Part shown: one piece after another, positions 40,174-50,377 of the stretch
How the letters are laid out: the number at the start of each line of letters is the position of its first letter
Numbering within the stretch: position 1 is the first letter of the stretch
Origin: Cellulosimicrobium terreum
GTDB lineage: Bacteria; Actinomycetota; Actinomycetes; Actinomycetales; Cellulomonadaceae
Direction: 5' to 3'
NCBI GenBank assembly: GCA_014803435.1
Contig: JACYFD010000003.1
Span: 572,159-636,158, forward strand
DNA: 64,000 nt
Notes under the pieces: generated by a model
What the model saw: the letters and a program-made list of their open reading frames with translations, nothing else
Databases searched by the model: none
Told to the model about the DNA's origin: nothing
Position numbers and translations under genes: made by a program

Positions 40174-40206
40174 GTTCACCTCGTGGCGCCCTCGTGTTCA
40201 CCGCGC
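40174..40206. promoter_or_regulatory. PHO box between senX3 and phoU
   Basis: GTTCACC occurs at 40174-40180 and 40196-40202, exactly 22 bases apart (two 11-base units), with a degenerate unit GGCGCCCTCGT between. It lies in the 186-base divergent region and could control senX3-regX3, phoU or both. Confidence 0.75.
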
Positions 40207-40288
40207 GGCCCACCGGGGGTGCGAACGTGAGCGGTGCCGAACGACGTGCCGGTGAAGAGGGGCGTCCGGTCACGACGAGAGGGAAGCG

Positions 40289-40972
40289 ATGCGGGACATC
40301 TTCGAGGCTGAGCTCAAGCAGGTCGGGGACGACCTCGCCGAGATGAGCCGGCTGGTGGAAGCGGCGATCGGCAAGGCCGGCACGGCGCTGCTCACGGCCG
40401 ACCTGCAGCTGGCGCAGCAGGTCATCGCGGCCGACCACACGATCGACGCGCTCGAGCGCGAGCTGGACGAGCGGTGCGTGAACCTCCTCGCGCAGCAGCA
40501 GCCGGTGGCGACCGACCTGCGGGTCGTGGTCAGCGCACTGCGCATGAGCGCGAGCCTGGAGCGCATGGGCGACCTGGCCCGCCACATCGCGCAGGTCGCG
40601 CGCGGGCGGTACCCGTCGCACGCGATCGTGCCGCCGCTGCACCGGACGTTCGAGCAGATGCACGACGCGGCCGTCCGCGTCGCGCGGCGCACGACGACGC
40701 TGCTCACGACGCGCGACCTCACGGTCGCCGCGAACATCGAGCGGGACGACGACCTGCTCGACCACCTGCACCAGGACACGTTCGTCGCGCTGCTCGACCA
40801 GCGGTGGTCCGGCACGACGCAGGAGACGGTCGACGTGACCCTCGTGGGCCGCTACTACGAGCGGTTCGGGGACCACGGCGTCTCCGTCGCCAAGCGGGTC
40901 ACCTACCTCGTCACGGGCGGCTTCGCCGACGAGCGCGGCGTCCCCTCGGGTCAGGCGCGCGCCACCGCCTGA
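40289..40972 (+). CDS. phoU: Phosphate transport/signalling regulator PhoU
   Basis: A 227-residue all-helical metal-binding protein that passes Pst status to the histidine kinase and restrains phosphate uptake. Two PhoU repeats are visible, with metal-cluster-like segments ERMGDLARHIA and ERFGDHGVSVAKRV. ATG 40289 with GGGAAG just upstream. Divergent from senX3 across a PHO box. Confidence 0.96.
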   Translation: MRDIFEAELKQVGDDLAEMSRLVEAAIGKAGTALLTADLQLAQQVIAADHTIDALERELDERCVNLLAQQQPVATDLRVVVSALRMSASLERMGDLARHIAQVARGRYPSHAIVPPLHRTFEQMHDAAVRVARRTTTLLTTRDLTVAANIERDDDLLDHLHQDTFVALLDQRWSGTTQETVDVTLVGRYYERFGDHGVSVAKRVTYLVTGGFADERGVPSGQARATA

Positions 40973-40993
40973 GCGCAGCGGCAACGAACGAAA

Positions 40994-41022
40994 GAGGCGC
41001 GGATCCCGTGGATCCGCGCCTC
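40994..41022. terminator. Bidirectional terminator after phoU
   Basis: GAGGCGCGGATCC (40994-41006) pairs perfectly with 41010-41022 across a three-base loop; it separates convergent phoU and gpmA. Confidence 0.88.
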
Positions 41023-41045
41023 CTTCGTGTCGGCCGGGCCTGGTG

Positions 41046-41783
41046 TCAGCGGCCCTGGTTGGCGACGGCCGCGACGGCCTCGGCGGCGGCCTCGGGGTCG
41101 AGGTAGCGGCCGCCCGCGGTGACCGGCTTCAGGTCCTCGTCGAGCTCGTAGAGCAGCGGGATGCCCGTCGGGATGTTGAGGCCGGCGATGTCCTCGTCCG
41201 AGATCCCGTCGAGGTGCTTGACGATCGCCCGCAGCGAGTTGCCGTGCGCCGCGACGAGGACGGTCTTGCCCGCCTTGAGGTCGGGGACGACCTCGCCCTC
41301 CCAGTAGGGCAGGGCGCGCTCGAGGACGTCCTTGAGGCACTCCGTCCGCACGACCGGCGCGTCCGCGTAGCGCGCGTCGCCGTCCTGGGAGAACTCGGAG
41401 CCGAGCTCGATCTCCGGCGGAGGCGTGTCGTAGGAGCGCCGCCAGAGCATGAACTGCTCCTCGCCGAACTCCGCCAGCGTCTGCTTCTTGTCCTTGCCCT
41501 GCAGCGCGCCGTAGTGACGCTCGTTGAGGCGCCAGGAGCGCTTGACGGGGATCCAGTGCAGGTCGGCGGCGTCGAGCGCGAGGTTCGCGGTCGTGATCGC
41601 GCGGCGCAGGAGCGAGGTGTGCACGACGTCGGGGCGCACGCCCGCGTCCGTGAGCAGCGTCCCGCCGCGCTTCGCCTCCTCGGTGCCCTTCTCCGAGAGG
41701 CGGACGTCCACCCAACCGGTGAACAGGTTCTTGGCGTTCCATTCGCTCTCGCCGTGGCGGAGCAGTACGAGGGTGTAGGTCAT
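41046..41783 (-). CDS. gpmA: 2,3-bisphosphoglycerate-dependent phosphoglycerate mutase
   Basis: Interconverts 3- and 2-phosphoglycerate in glycolysis. The 245-residue protein has [10 protein letters not shown] with phospho-His10, [10 protein letters not shown] and the second catalytic His in [15 protein letters not shown] 41783 ([12 protein letters not shown]) follows CAGGAT by six bases (leaderless layout); the open frame continues upstream without meaning. Confidence 0.96.
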   Translation of the reverse strand: MTYTLVLLRHGESEWNAKNLFTGWVDVRLSEKGTEEAKRGGTLLTDAGVRPDVVHTSLLRRAITTANLALDAADLHWIPVKRSWRLNERHYGALQGKDKKQTLAEFGEEQFMLWRRSYDTPPPEIELGSEFSQDGDARYADAPVVRTECLKDVLERALPYWEGEVVPDLKAGKTVLVAAHGNSLRAIVKHLDGISDEDIAGLNIPTGIPLLYELDEDLKPVTAGGRYLDPEAAAEAVAAVANQGR

Positions 41784-41883
41784 GGGTCCATCCTGCCGCA
41801 CGTGCCACCACCCCGGCACGGCTGTCCGCCCGCCGAACCCCGGGTGCGGGAATCGTCGGGCGGTGCGGAGCGTTGGACGCGGC

Positions 41884-42324
41884 ATGCCGATCACCGGAGA
41901 GTACGTACCGAGCCCCAGCGACCGTTCCCGCAAGCAGACCGAGCTCTACGAGTCGTCGGGCGGCACGAAGGGCACGACGCTGAACGGCATGCCCGTCGTG
42001 ATCCTCACGACCCTCGGGGCCCGCTCCGGGAAGGTCCGCAAGACGCCGCTCATGCGGGTCGAGCACGACGGCGTGTACGCCGTCGTCGCGTCCCTCGGCG
42101 GTGCCCCGAAGCACCCCGTCTGGTACCACAACGTCGTCGCGGACCCGCACGTCGAGCTGCAGGACGGCCCCGAGCGGCACGACTACGTCTCGCGCGAGGT
42201 CACGGGCGAGGAGAAGGCCCTCTGGTGGGAGCGGTCGGTCGCTGCGTACCCCCCGTACGCCGACTACCAGGAGCGCACGTCGCGCGAGATCCCGGTCTTC
42301 GTCCTGGAGCGCGCCGACTCCTGA
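41884..42324 (+). CDS. Nitroreductase family deazaflavin-dependent (DDN-like) protein
   Basis: A 146-residue split-barrel protein of the F420-binding DDN family: [32 protein letters not shown] and [17 protein letters not shown] are the family hallmarks. Probably a deazaflavin (F420) oxidoreductase or quinone reductase; substrate unknown. Divergent from gpmA and convergent with mshA. Confidence 0.9.
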   Translation: MPITGEYVPSPSDRSRKQTELYESSGGTKGTTLNGMPVVILTTLGARSGKVRKTPLMRVEHDGVYAVVASLGGAPKHPVWYHNVVADPHVELQDGPERHDYVSREVTGEEKALWWERSVAAYPPYADYQERTSREIPVFVLERADS

Positions 42325-42355
42325 CCTGCCCGGACCGCCGCGACCAGGCTCGACC

Positions 42356-43633
42356 TCAGCGCGCGGCGCGGACCTTCGCCGCCGCGGCGTAGACGTCGAG
42401 CATCCGGGCCGCGGCGACGTCCCAGCCGTACCGTTCGCTCGCGCGCCGCGCCCCTCGACCGAGCCGGGCGCGGCGCTCGTCGTCGGCCAGCAGGTCGCCG
42501 AGCGCGTCGGCCCAGGCCGCCGGGTCGTGACCGGGCACGAGGACGCCGGAGACGTCGTCGGCCACGACGGTCCGCAGCCCGCCGACGGCGGCGGCCACCA
42601 CCGGCGTCCCCGACGCCTGGGCCTCGGCCGCGACGAGGCCGAAGGTCTCGTTGTGCGACGGCACGGCGACGACGTCGGCTGCACGGTAGTACCGCGCGAG
42701 CTCGTCCCGCGGCACGGGCGGGCGCACGACGACCTGCGCGGCCACCCCCTCCTGGTGGGCGAGCGCCTCGAGCTCGCGGACCGCCGTCCGGCGGCCGCTC
42801 GGCCCGCCGAGCACGACGAGGGTCGGCACGTGGCCGCCACGCCCGGCGAGGACGCCGAGCGCGCGGACGAGGACGTCGGGCGCCTTGAGCAGCTGGACGC
42901 GGCCCGCGAAGAGCACGAGCGGACCGTCGGCCGGCAGGCCCAGCTCCGCCCGCAACGCGGCGCGCGCCGCGTCGAGGGCTCCCGGGCCGGCGTCGGGCAG
43001 GGGCGAGAACAGGTCCAGGTCGACCCCGGGCGGCACGACGTGCACGCGTGCCGGGTCCGCCGCGTAGTCGCGCACGAGGTCGTCGGCCTCGTCCTGCGTG
43101 CTCGCGACGAGCGCGTCCGACTCGGCGACGACCTGCTCCTCGCCGATGATCCGTCCGAGCGGCTCGGGCGCGTCCCCCGGTGCCAGGGCCGCGTTCTTCA
43201 CGCGCGCGAGCGTGTGCATGGTGTGGACGAGAGGCACGTCCCACCGGTCCGCGGCGAGCCACCCCACCTGCCCCGACAGCCAGTAGTGGGTGTGCACGAC
43301 GTCGTACCAGCCGGCGGGGCGGTGCGCCTCCGCCCGCAGGACCCCGGCCGTGAACGCGCACAGCTGGCCGGGCAGGTCGTGCTTGTCGAGGCCCTCGAAC
43401 GGGCCGGCGGTCACGTGCCGGACGGTCACGCCGTCCGCCACCTCGACGACGGGCGGCTGCGCGGACGACGTCGCGCGCGTGAAGATCTCCACCCGCGCGC
43501 CCTGGCGCGCGAGCGCGTGCGACAGCTCGGTGACGTAGACGTTCATGCCCCCCGCGTCGCCGGTGCCCGGCTGGTCGAGCGGCGACGTGTGCACCGAGAG
43601 CATCGCGATCCGCGGCGTCCGCTCACCCGTCAT
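42356..43633 (-). CDS. mshA: D-inositol-3-phosphate glycosyltransferase (mycothiol synthesis)
   Basis: First committed step of mycothiol synthesis: transfers GlcNAc from UDP-GlcNAc to inositol-3-phosphate. The 425-residue GT4 enzyme has the N-terminal [10 protein letters not shown] loop, HTHYWLSG, and the C-terminal nucleotide site [23 protein letters not shown] 43633 overlaps the stop of the upstream lactonase-like gene by four bases (ATGA). Confidence 0.95.
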   Translation of the reverse strand: MTGERTPRIAMLSVHTSPLDQPGTGDAGGMNVYVTELSHALARQGARVEIFTRATSSAQPPVVEVADGVTVRHVTAGPFEGLDKHDLPGQLCAFTAGVLRAEAHRPAGWYDVVHTHYWLSGQVGWLAADRWDVPLVHTMHTLARVKNAALAPGDAPEPLGRIIGEEQVVAESDALVASTQDEADDLVRDYAADPARVHVVPPGVDLDLFSPLPDAGPGALDAARAALRAELGLPADGPLVLFAGRVQLLKAPDVLVRALGVLAGRGGHVPTLVVLGGPSGRRTAVRELEALAHQEGVAAQVVVRPPVPRDELARYYRAADVVAVPSHNETFGLVAAEAQASGTPVVAAAVGGLRTVVADDVSGVLVPGHDPAAWADALGDLLADDERRARLGRGARRASERYGWDVAAARMLDVYAAAAKVRAAR

Positions 43634-44775
43634 CGTGGACCCGCCTCGACGTCGGGGGCGTCGCCTTCCACGACGCACGCCGGCGCGGGCAGCACCAGCG
43701 TGTCCAGCACCTCCCCCGCGCCCGTCGCCCGGTCCAGGCGCACCAGCGCCAGGGACGACGTCGGCCCCGGGATCCCTGCGCCCGCGAGGTCCGGGGACGC
43801 CGGGGCGTCGTTCTGGTTCGCGACCACGACGAGGTCGTGCGACGGCTCGCCGGTCGTCGCGACGCCCGGGCGCAGGATCGCCAGGTGGCGCGGCCAGGAC
43901 CCCCCCGTCGGGACGTCGCCGAGGTGGCGCAGGACCGGCCCCGCCTCGACTGCGTGCACGGACAGGACGTCCGCACCGCGCACGCCGACGACGAGGCGCG
44001 TGCCGTCCGCGGTCAGCGCGACGTGCGAGGGGTAGCTGCGCGGGCCGTCGTGCACGGCGGGCGAGACGTCGTACCGGGCGACGACGTCGTAGCGCCCTCG
44101 CCCTGTGGGTGCGAGCACGAAGAGCGCCGGGTCGAGCTCCCCCACGACGACCAGGTGGCCGTCGGCGAGCTCCACGAGGTGCCGCGGGCCGGTGCCGGCC
44201 GGGAACGTCGCCGCGACGCCGGGCACGGCGCCGTCGGGGGCGGCAGGGTCGTGGCGACGCAGCTCGTCCGTGCCGAGGTCGACCACGAGGACCTGCGACC
44301 CGGCTGCTCCGGTCGTCGCGACGAAGTGCGCGTGCGGTCCCTCCTGGCGGTCCGGGTCCGGACCGGAGCCCGCATGGCCCTGGCGGCGGGCAGGACCCGC
44401 GAGCGAACCGTCGGCCCGCACCGGCACGACCGACAGGACGCCGTCGCCGTAGTTCGCGACGAGCGCCGCTCCGGGGACGACGACCACGTGGCACGGCGAG
44501 TCCCCGCCCGTCGGGACGGGAGGGCCGAGCGGGCTCAGGGAACCGTCCGTGGCGGTGCGGAACGCGCGGACCGCACCGGCCCCCTGTTCCGCGACGGCGT
44601 ACAGGACGTCACCGGAGAGGGCGAGGAACGACGACGCGGGCGACCGGGCGGCGAGCCGCGCGCCTTGGAACCGGCCGGCGACCACGTCGACCTCGGCGTG
44701 CCAGATCCCCTCCGCGGTCTCGGCTGCGGGGTGGGGATAGGTGCCGATCCACAGGGAGCGTGTCGCGGAGGTCAT
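43630..44775 (-). CDS. Lactonase family seven-bladed beta-propeller protein
   Basis: A 381-residue Pgl/muconate-cycloisomerase-type propeller (lactonase, YbhE-like). Blade motifs include [43 protein letters not shown] and [20 protein letters not shown]. Could be a 6-phosphogluconolactonase, unproven. It is translationally coupled to mshA. TAGGCT (44787-44782, minus) sits six bases before ATG 44775, so the pair probably starts as a leaderless transcript. Confidence 0.85.
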   Translation of the reverse strand: MTSATRSLWIGTYPHPAAETAEGIWHAEVDVVAGRFQGARLAARSPASSFLALSGDVLYAVAEQGAGAVRAFRTATDGSLSPLGPPVPTGGDSPCHVVVVPGAALVANYGDGVLSVVPVRADGSLAGPARRQGHAGSGPDPDRQEGPHAHFVATTGAAGSQVLVVDLGTDELRRHDPAAPDGAVPGVAATFPAGTGPRHLVELADGHLVVVGELDPALFVLAPTGRGRYDVVARYDVSPAVHDGPRSYPSHVALTADGTRLVVGVRGADVLSVHAVEAGPVLRHLGDVPTGGSWPRHLAILRPGVATTGEPSHDLVVVANQNDAPASPDLAGAGIPGPTSSLALVRLDRATGAGEVLDTLVLPAPACVVEGDAPDVEAGPR

Positions 44776-44804
44776 GGGCCGAGCCTAGTTCCGCTCGCAC
44801 GACA

Positions 44805-44844
44805 CAGGGCGCCGGGTCCGTCCTCCGACGGTCCCGGCGCCCTG
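44805..44844. terminator. Terminator after lsr2
   Basis: CAGGGCGCCGGG-T-CCGTC (44805-44822) pairs with GACGG-T-CCCGGCGCCCTG (44827-44844) with one T-T mismatch and a four-base loop. It isolates lsr2 from the lactonase-mshA unit. Confidence 0.88.
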
Positions 44845-44852
44845 CGGGAGGA

Positions 44853-45182
44853 TCAGTGCGCCGCGTCGTACGCAGTCTGGATCTCCTGGGAGATGCGTCC
44901 ACGGTCGTTGACCTGGTGACCGTTCGCGCGGGCCCACTCGCGGACCTCCGTCGCGCGGGCCGTGCCGCCGGAACGGCCTCGGCGCGCCGGGCGGGCGGCG
45001 CCTCGTGTCGACACCTTGCGGCCGGACGCGACCCACGGAGCGAGCGCGTCGCGGAGCTCCTGCGCATTCTTGGTGCTCAGGTCGACCTCGTACGAGACGC
45101 CGTCGAGAGCAAAGGTCACCGTCTCGTCCGCGGCACCACCGTCGACGTCGTCGACAAGGATTACCTGCACTTTCTGGGCCAC
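44853..45182 (-). CDS. lsr2: Lsr2 nucleoid-associated protein
   Basis: A 109-residue AT-rich-DNA-binding silencer, the actinobacterial H-NS counterpart. The N-terminal dimerisation domain (QVILVDDVDGGAADETVTFALDG, YEVDLSTKNA), a basic linker and the C-terminal DNA-binding domain with the AT-hook-like NDRGRISQEI are all present. Start is GTG 45182 with GAGG upstream. Its own promoter region is AT-richer than its surroundings, fitting self-regulation (inference). Confidence 0.96.
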   Translation of the reverse strand: MAQKVQVILVDDVDGGAADETVTFALDGVSYEVDLSTKNAQELRDALAPWVASGRKVSTRGAARPARRGRSGGTARATEVREWARANGHQVNDRGRISQEIQTAYDAAH

Positions 45183-45222
45183 TGGGTTACCTCACGCTTC
45201 CTGGGAATGTGCTGTCGATGTC

Positions 45223-45251
45223 AGGATGACAGGACGTTACTCTCAGGTCAA
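45223..45251 (-). promoter_or_regulatory. lsr2 promoter
   Basis: Minus-strand TTGACC (45251-45246), 17-base spacer and CATCCT (45228-45223); predicted leader about 35 bases. Confidence 0.5.
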
Positions 45252-45327
45252 TTACCGACGACAGTTTCCGACCGAATTCCTGGGCACGGTACGCACATTC
45301 CGTGGACCACAATTCAAGAAGACCTCG

Positions 45328-45522
45328 TCAGGACGGTTCGACCCGGGGCGGAAGCGTATTGTCCGCGAGCGCCGCGCGGGCGTCCTCCTCGGCGTCGAGC
45401 CGGTCGAGCGCGGCGCGTTCGTTGCGGTCGGCGCGCACGATGGCGCGCATCGCGAGCCAGAACAGCACGCCCACCCCGATCGACGGGACGAGCGCTGCCA
45501 CGACCGCTCCTGCGTCACCCAT
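45328..45522 (-). CDS. Small membrane protein (64 aa)
   Basis: Begins MGDAGAVVAALVPSIGVGVLFWLAM: one hydrophobic segment (about 6-26) followed by a charged helical tail rich in Ala, Arg, Asp and Glu. A very good GAGGAGG site precedes ATG 45522. It lies 20 bases downstream of lysS and is probably co-transcribed with it. Function unknown; small proteins of this form occur at the same place in related genomes as far as I recall. Confidence 0.75.
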   Translation of the reverse strand: MGDAGAVVAALVPSIGVGVLFWLAMRAIVRADRNERAALDRLDAEEDARAALADNTLPPRVEPS

Positions 45523-45542
45523 GTTCGTCCTCCTCGTCCTGG

Positions 45543-47060
45543 TCAGGCCTGCTGCGGCTTCACGAGCGGGAACAGGATCGTCTCCCGGATCCCGAGCCCG
45601 GTCAGCGCCATGAGCAACCTGTCGATCCCCATGCCCATTCCTCCGGACGGCGGCATCGCGTACTCCATCGCGGTGAGGAAGTCGTCGTCGATGCGCATCG
45701 CCTCGTCGTCGCCGGCCGCGGCGAGCAGCGCCTGCGCCTCGAACCGCTGCCGCTGCACCACCGGGTCGACGAGCTCCGAGTACGCCGTCGCGAGCTCCAC
45801 GCCCCGTACGTAGAGGTCCCACTTCTCGACCTGTCCGCGGACCGTACGGTGGTCGCGCGTGAGCGGCGAGGTCTCGACCGGGAAGTCGCGCACGAACGTC
45901 GGCGCGACGAGGTCGTCGCCCACGAGGTGCTCCCACAGGCCCTCGACGAGCTTGCCGTGGTTGACGTTCTTCGGGTCGAGGGAGAGCTCGAAGCGGTCCG
46001 CGAACGCCGAGAGCCGCTCGACCGTCGTCTCCGGGGTGATCTCCTCGCCCAGCGCCTGCGACAAGGAGTCGTACATCTTCAGCTGTGTCCATTCGCCACC
46101 GAGGTCGTACTCGGTGCCGTCCGCGAGCGTGACGAGCGTGGTGCCGAGAGCGTCCTGCGCAGCGCGCTGCACGAGATTCTGCGTGAGCGCCGCCATGGTG
46201 TCGTAGTCGCCGTACGCCTCATAGGCCTCGAGCATCGCGAATTCCGGCGAGTGGGTGGAGTCCACGCCCTCGTTGCGGAAGTTGCGGTTGATCTCGAAGA
46301 CCTTCTCGACGCCACCGACCGCCGCACGCTTGAGGAACAGCTCCGGTGCGATGCGCAGGAACAGGTCGATGTCGAATGCATTCATGTGCGTCTCGAACTG
46401 GCGTGCCGCCGCCCCTTCCGGGCGCGTCTGCAGCATCGGCGTCTCGATCTCGACGAACTCGCGCTCCCAGAAGTTCTCGCGGATGGAACGCACGACCGCG
46501 GCGCGCAGACGAGCCGTGTCCCGGGCGGCCGGGCGCGCGATGAGGTCGACGTAGCGGCGGCGGACGCGAGCCTCCTCGGAGAGCTCCTTGTGCAGCACGG
46601 GCAGCGGCCGCAGGGCCTTCGCCGCGACCTGCCACGCATCGGCGAAGATGCTCAGCTCACCGCGCCGCGAGCTGATCACCCTCCCGTGGGCGAAGAGGTG
46701 GTCACCGAGGTCGACGTCGGCCTTGAACGTGGCCAACGACTCCTCGCCCACCACGGCGAGGCTGAGCATGACCTGGAGCCGGTTCCCCTCGCCGTCCTGC
46801 AGCGACACGAAGCACAGCTTGCCGGTGTTGCGCAGGAACACGACGCGGCCGGCGATCCCGACCTCGTCCTGGGTCTCCTGGCCCGCCTCGAGATGGGCGT
46901 AGCCGGCCCGGACCTCGGCGATCGTGTGCGTGCGCGGCACCGAGACCGGGTACGCCTCGTCGCCACGGGCCAGGATCCGCTCGCGCTTCTCGCGGCGGAC
47001 CTGGATCTGCTCGGGGAGGTCGTCGAGTGGCTCAGCAGGGGTACCGGCGGGGGACGTCAC
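45543..47060 (-). CDS. lysS: Lysyl-tRNA synthetase, class II
   Basis: Charges tRNA-Lys. The 505-residue protein has an N-terminal OB anticodon-binding domain ([23 protein letters not shown]) and class II motifs: motif 2 [18 protein letters not shown] and motif 3 [18 protein letters not shown] 47060 follows TAGAAT (47072-47067, minus) by six bases, one of the best -10 matches in the window, in a leaderless layout. Confidence 0.97.
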   Translation of the reverse strand: MTSPAGTPAEPLDDLPEQIQVRREKRERILARGDEAYPVSVPRTHTIAEVRAGYAHLEAGQETQDEVGIAGRVVFLRNTGKLCFVSLQDGEGNRLQVMLSLAVVGEESLATFKADVDLGDHLFAHGRVISSRRGELSIFADAWQVAAKALRPLPVLHKELSEEARVRRRYVDLIARPAARDTARLRAAVVRSIRENFWEREFVEIETPMLQTRPEGAAARQFETHMNAFDIDLFLRIAPELFLKRAAVGGVEKVFEINRNFRNEGVDSTHSPEFAMLEAYEAYGDYDTMAALTQNLVQRAAQDALGTTLVTLADGTEYDLGGEWTQLKMYDSLSQALGEEITPETTVERLSAFADRFELSLDPKNVNHGKLVEGLWEHLVGDDLVAPTFVRDFPVETSPLTRDHRTVRGQVEKWDLYVRGVELATAYSELVDPVVQRQRFEAQALLAAAGDDEAMRIDDDFLTAMEYAMPPSGGMGMGIDRLLMALTGLGIRETILFPLVKPQQA

Positions 47061-47069
47061 CCGAGGATT

Positions 47070-48068
47070 CTACCGACGCGTCCCGGTGGCCTCGTGCCCC
47101 GTGGCCGGCTGGAGGTCGAGCGCGAGGTCGAGGATGGGCGCAGAGTGCGTGAGCGCGCCGACCGAGAGGTAGTCCACGCCCGTGCTCGCGACCTCGCGCG
47201 CACGGTCGAGAGTGAGGTTGCCCGTGGCCTCGAGCTCGACCTTCGTCGGCACCCCGTCGTGCCCCTCGCGCGCGCGGACCGCGGCGACGGCGTCGGCGAG
47301 CACCGGCGTCGGCATGTTGTCGAGGAGCAGGAAGTCGGCACCCGCGTCGAGCGCCTCGAGCGCCTGCTCGGTCGTGTCCGCCTCGACCTGCACGAGCACG
47401 TCGGGGAACGTGCGCCGGATCGCCGTGATCGCAGCGCTCACGGACCCTGCGGCGACGACGTGGTTGTCCTTGACCATCGCGACGTCGTACAGACCCATGC
47501 GCTTGTTCGTCCCCCCGCCCGCGCGCACCGCGTACTTCTCCAGGGCGCGCAGACCGGGCGTCGTCTTGCGGGTGTCGAGAACCTGCGCCCCGGTGCCGTC
47601 GAGCTCGTGCGCCCACGCGCGAGTGGCGGTCGCGACCCCCGACGCACGGCTCACGAGGTTGAGCAGGGTACGCTCCGCGACGAGCAGCACCTGGACCGGT
47701 CCGTCGAGCGTCGCGAGGACCTGGCCGCGGGCGACCGCGGCACCGTCGTCCGTGGCGAACGTCACGTGGACCGGAGCGAGCCCGAGCCGGGCAGCGACCT
47801 GACCGAGCACCTCCTCGACGACCACGAGGCCGGCGACCACGCCGTCGGCGCGGGCCATCAGGTGCGCCGTGCCCGTGCCCGACGCCGGCACGGTCGCCTG
47901 CGTCGTCACGTCGCGCCCCGGCGCTGCACCGAGGTCCTCGTCGAGGGCGCGGGCGACGGTCTCGGCGATCCACGCGGGGTCGAGCCCCGGCTCGACCGTC
48001 GACGGGACGCGACTCTCTGCGGAGCCGCTCGACGGGTCGGTGACGGGCTGCTCGGCGAAGGTGTTCAC
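47070..48068 (-). CDS. nadC: Nicotinate-nucleotide pyrophosphorylase (carboxylating)
   Basis: Makes nicotinate mononucleotide from quinolinate and PRPP in NAD synthesis. The 332-residue enzyme shows ERTLLNLVSRASGVAT, the TRKTTPGLRALEKYAVRAGGG block and MVKDNH. TACGGT is six bases before GTG 48068 (leaderless layout), so it may also be expressed apart from nadB, which ends 81 bases upstream on the same strand. Confidence 0.96.
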   Translation of the reverse strand: MNTFAEQPVTDPSSGSAESRVPSTVEPGLDPAWIAETVARALDEDLGAAPGRDVTTQATVPASGTGTAHLMARADGVVAGLVVVEEVLGQVAARLGLAPVHVTFATDDGAAVARGQVLATLDGPVQVLLVAERTLLNLVSRASGVATATRAWAHELDGTGAQVLDTRKTTPGLRALEKYAVRAGGGTNKRMGLYDVAMVKDNHVVAAGSVSAAITAIRRTFPDVLVQVEADTTEQALEALDAGADFLLLDNMPTPVLADAVAAVRAREGHDGVPTKVELEATGNLTLDRAREVASTGVDYLSVGALTHSAPILDLALDLQPATGHEATGTRR

Positions 48069-48149
48069 GCCGACACCGTAGCCGCTCCGCGCGGACCGTC
48101 CGGCGCCACGCGCACCGCGCGCGGTCCACGCCGTGTCGACGCGTAGGCG

Positions 48150-49823
48150 TCAGCGGACGGACAGGGCGCCGTCGTCGTCGAGGCTGACGAGGACGCGTCG
48201 CTCCCACGCGGGGTCGCGGTCGGGGAAGTCGGTGCGGAAGTGCCCACCGCGACTCTCCGTGCGCAGCGCGGCCGCGGCGGTGAGCGCCGTCGCGACCTGG
48301 TGGATGTTGGTCGTCTCCCACTCCGCGGCCTGGGGCTGCGCGAGGACGTCGTTCGCCTCGTGCGCGTCGGTGCGGGTCGCGGCCAGCCGCCGGGCGGCGC
48401 GCGCGAGCCCCTCGCCGTCCCGGATGACGCCCGGTCCCTCGGACGCGATCGACTGGATCCGCGACCGGGCCGCGGCCGCGACGAGCGCGGACGGACCTGG
48501 CCGGACCTGCGGCTCCGAGACCACGAGGTCCCCCGCCGCGACCCGCGCGCTGATCTCGGTGGCCGCCCGCTGGGCGAACACGAGCCCCTCGAGCAGGGAG
48601 TTCGACGCCAGCCGGTTCGCGCCGTGCACGCCGGTGCACGCGACCTCGCCGATCGCGTACAGGCCGTCCAGCGACGACCGGCCGTGCAGGTCGGTCACGA
48701 CCCCGCCGGAGTGGTAGTGCTGCGCGGGCGCGACGGGCACCGGCTCCTCGGTCCAGTCGATCCCTGCCGCGTCGAGCCGGTCGGAGATCGTCGGGAAGCG
48801 GGTCCGCAGGAAGTCGGCGCCGAGATGCCGCGCGTCGAGCAGGACGTGGTCCGACCCTGTCGCCGCCATCTGTCGCACGATCGCGTGCGCGACGACGTCG
48901 CGCGGCGCGAGCTCCGCCATGGCGTGCAGCGCGGGCATGAACCGGTGCCCGTCCGTGTCGAGCAGGACCGCCCCCTCGCCGCGGACCGCCTCGGAGATCA
49001 GCGGGAGCTGGCCCTTGGCGCCGCCGCCGAGCCACAGCACGGTCGGGTGGAACTGCACGAACTCGAGGTCCCCGAGCACCGCGCCGGCACGGAGGGCGGC
49101 CGCGACGCCGTCGCCCGTCGCCTGCGGCGGGTTCGTCGTCGAGCGGAAGACCTGCCCCACGCCCCCGGTGGCGAGCACCACCGCTGCGCCGAGCGCCGCA
49201 CCGACGCCGTCGCGGGAGCCCTCGCCCCGCACGTGCAGCGTCACGCCGCACGCCCGCTCCCCGTCGAGGCCGGGGGCGGTGAGGACGTCGAGGACGAGCG
49301 CGTTCTCGACCACCTCGATGCCCGGGTCGCCGAGCACCGCCTCGAGCTGGGCGACGAGCGCGCGCGAGATCTCCGCACCCGTCGCGTCCCCGCCCGCGTG
49401 CGCGATCCGGTCGGCGTGGTGACCGCCCTCACGGGTCAGCGCGATGTCACCGTTCGTGGAGAGGTCGAAGTTCGCACCACGGGCGACGAGCTCGCGCACG
49501 CGCTCCGGTCCCTCGGTGACGAGCACCTCGACCGCAGCCGGGTCGCACAGCCCGCCGCCCGCGACGAGCGTGTCGGCGAGGTGCGCCTCCGGCGAGTCCT
49601 CGGGGTCGAGCGCGGCCGCGATGCCGCCCTGCGCCCAGACCGTCGACCCGGACGAGAGCTCGCCCTTGGTCACGAGCAGGACCCGGGGGACGCGGGTGCG
49701 CAGCTCGAGCGCGGCGGTGAGCCCCGCGATCCCGGACCCGACGACGACGACGTCCGCCGTGGTCGTCCAGCCGGGCGCGGGAGCGGCGAGCGTCCGGGCG
49801 AGCACCGGACCGGGCGTGCTCAA
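48150..49823 (-). CDS. nadB: L-aspartate oxidase
   Basis: FAD enzyme that oxidises L-aspartate to iminoaspartate, the first step of de novo NAD synthesis. The 557-residue protein has the FAD site [37 protein letters not shown] and the C-terminal [24 protein letters not shown]. It starts at TTG 49823, overlapping the panD stop by four bases (TTGA). No nadA is seen in this window. Confidence 0.95.
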   Translation of the reverse strand: MSTPGPVLARTLAAPAPGWTTTADVVVVGSGIAGLTAALELRTRVPRVLLVTKGELSSGSTVWAQGGIAAALDPEDSPEAHLADTLVAGGGLCDPAAVEVLVTEGPERVRELVARGANFDLSTNGDIALTREGGHHADRIAHAGGDATGAEISRALVAQLEAVLGDPGIEVVENALVLDVLTAPGLDGERACGVTLHVRGEGSRDGVGAALGAAVVLATGGVGQVFRSTTNPPQATGDGVAAALRAGAVLGDLEFVQFHPTVLWLGGGAKGQLPLISEAVRGEGAVLLDTDGHRFMPALHAMAELAPRDVVAHAIVRQMAATGSDHVLLDARHLGADFLRTRFPTISDRLDAAGIDWTEEPVPVAPAQHYHSGGVVTDLHGRSSLDGLYAIGEVACTGVHGANRLASNSLLEGLVFAQRAATEISARVAAGDLVVSEPQVRPGPSALVAAAARSRIQSIASEGPGVIRDGEGLARAARRLAATRTDAHEANDVLAQPQAAEWETTNIHQVATALTAAAALRTESRGGHFRTDFPDRDPAWERRVLVSLDDDGALSVR

Positions 49824-50377
49824 CCGACGTTCGCCGGTGCGTCGCGCAGCTCGTCGCGCCCCCGGTCGCCCGGCTCGCCGCGGAACGGCGCGAACGGCAG
49901 CCCGCTCGGCTCCAGGCCCCGGGCGGCGGGCACGTCCGGGACGAGGCCCGGCTCGTCGGACAGCTCGACGATGCGGTTGTGCTCGTCGACGAAGACCACG
50001 CTCGGCAGGTACGTGCGCGCGTCCTCGTCCGAGAGCGTGCCGTACGCGATGAGGATGACGACGTCGCCCGGGTCCACGAGGTGCGCGGCGGCGCCGTTGA
50101 TGCACACCTGGCCCGAGCCGCGCTCGCCCGGGATGACGTACGTCGTCAACCGGGCGCCGTTGGTCACGTCCACGACGTCGACCTGCTGGCCGGGGTACAG
50201 GTCCGCCGCGTCGAGCAGGTTCGCGTCCACCGTGATCGACCCGACGTAGTGCAGGTCCGCCTGCGTCACGGTCGCGCGGTGGATCTTGCCGATCATCATG
50301 GGCCGCTGCAACGAGGCCGGCCGGCGGGGCGCAGCGGCCGAGCCCTGCGCGTCGTGCGCGTTCACGTGGTTCCTCAC
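49820..50377 (-). CDS. panD: Aspartate 1-decarboxylase, extended form
   Basis: Makes beta-alanine for pantothenate. The self-cleavage site is Gly46-Ser47 in DLHYVGSIT, where Ser47 becomes the pyruvoyl group. The 185 residues exceed the usual length of about 125-140: about 27 extra at the N-terminus (Met27/28 could be the real start) and about 40 at the C-terminus. GTG 50377 overlaps the panC stop (GTGA). Confidence 0.95.
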   Translation of the reverse strand: MRNHVNAHDAQGSAAAPRRPASLQRPMMIGKIHRATVTQADLHYVGSITVDANLLDAADLYPGQQVDVVDVTNGARLTTYVIPGERGSGQVCINGAAAHLVDPGDVVILIAYGTLSDEDARTYLPSVVFVDEHNRIVELSDEPGLVPDVPAARGLEPSGLPFAPFRGEPGDRGRDELRDAPANVG

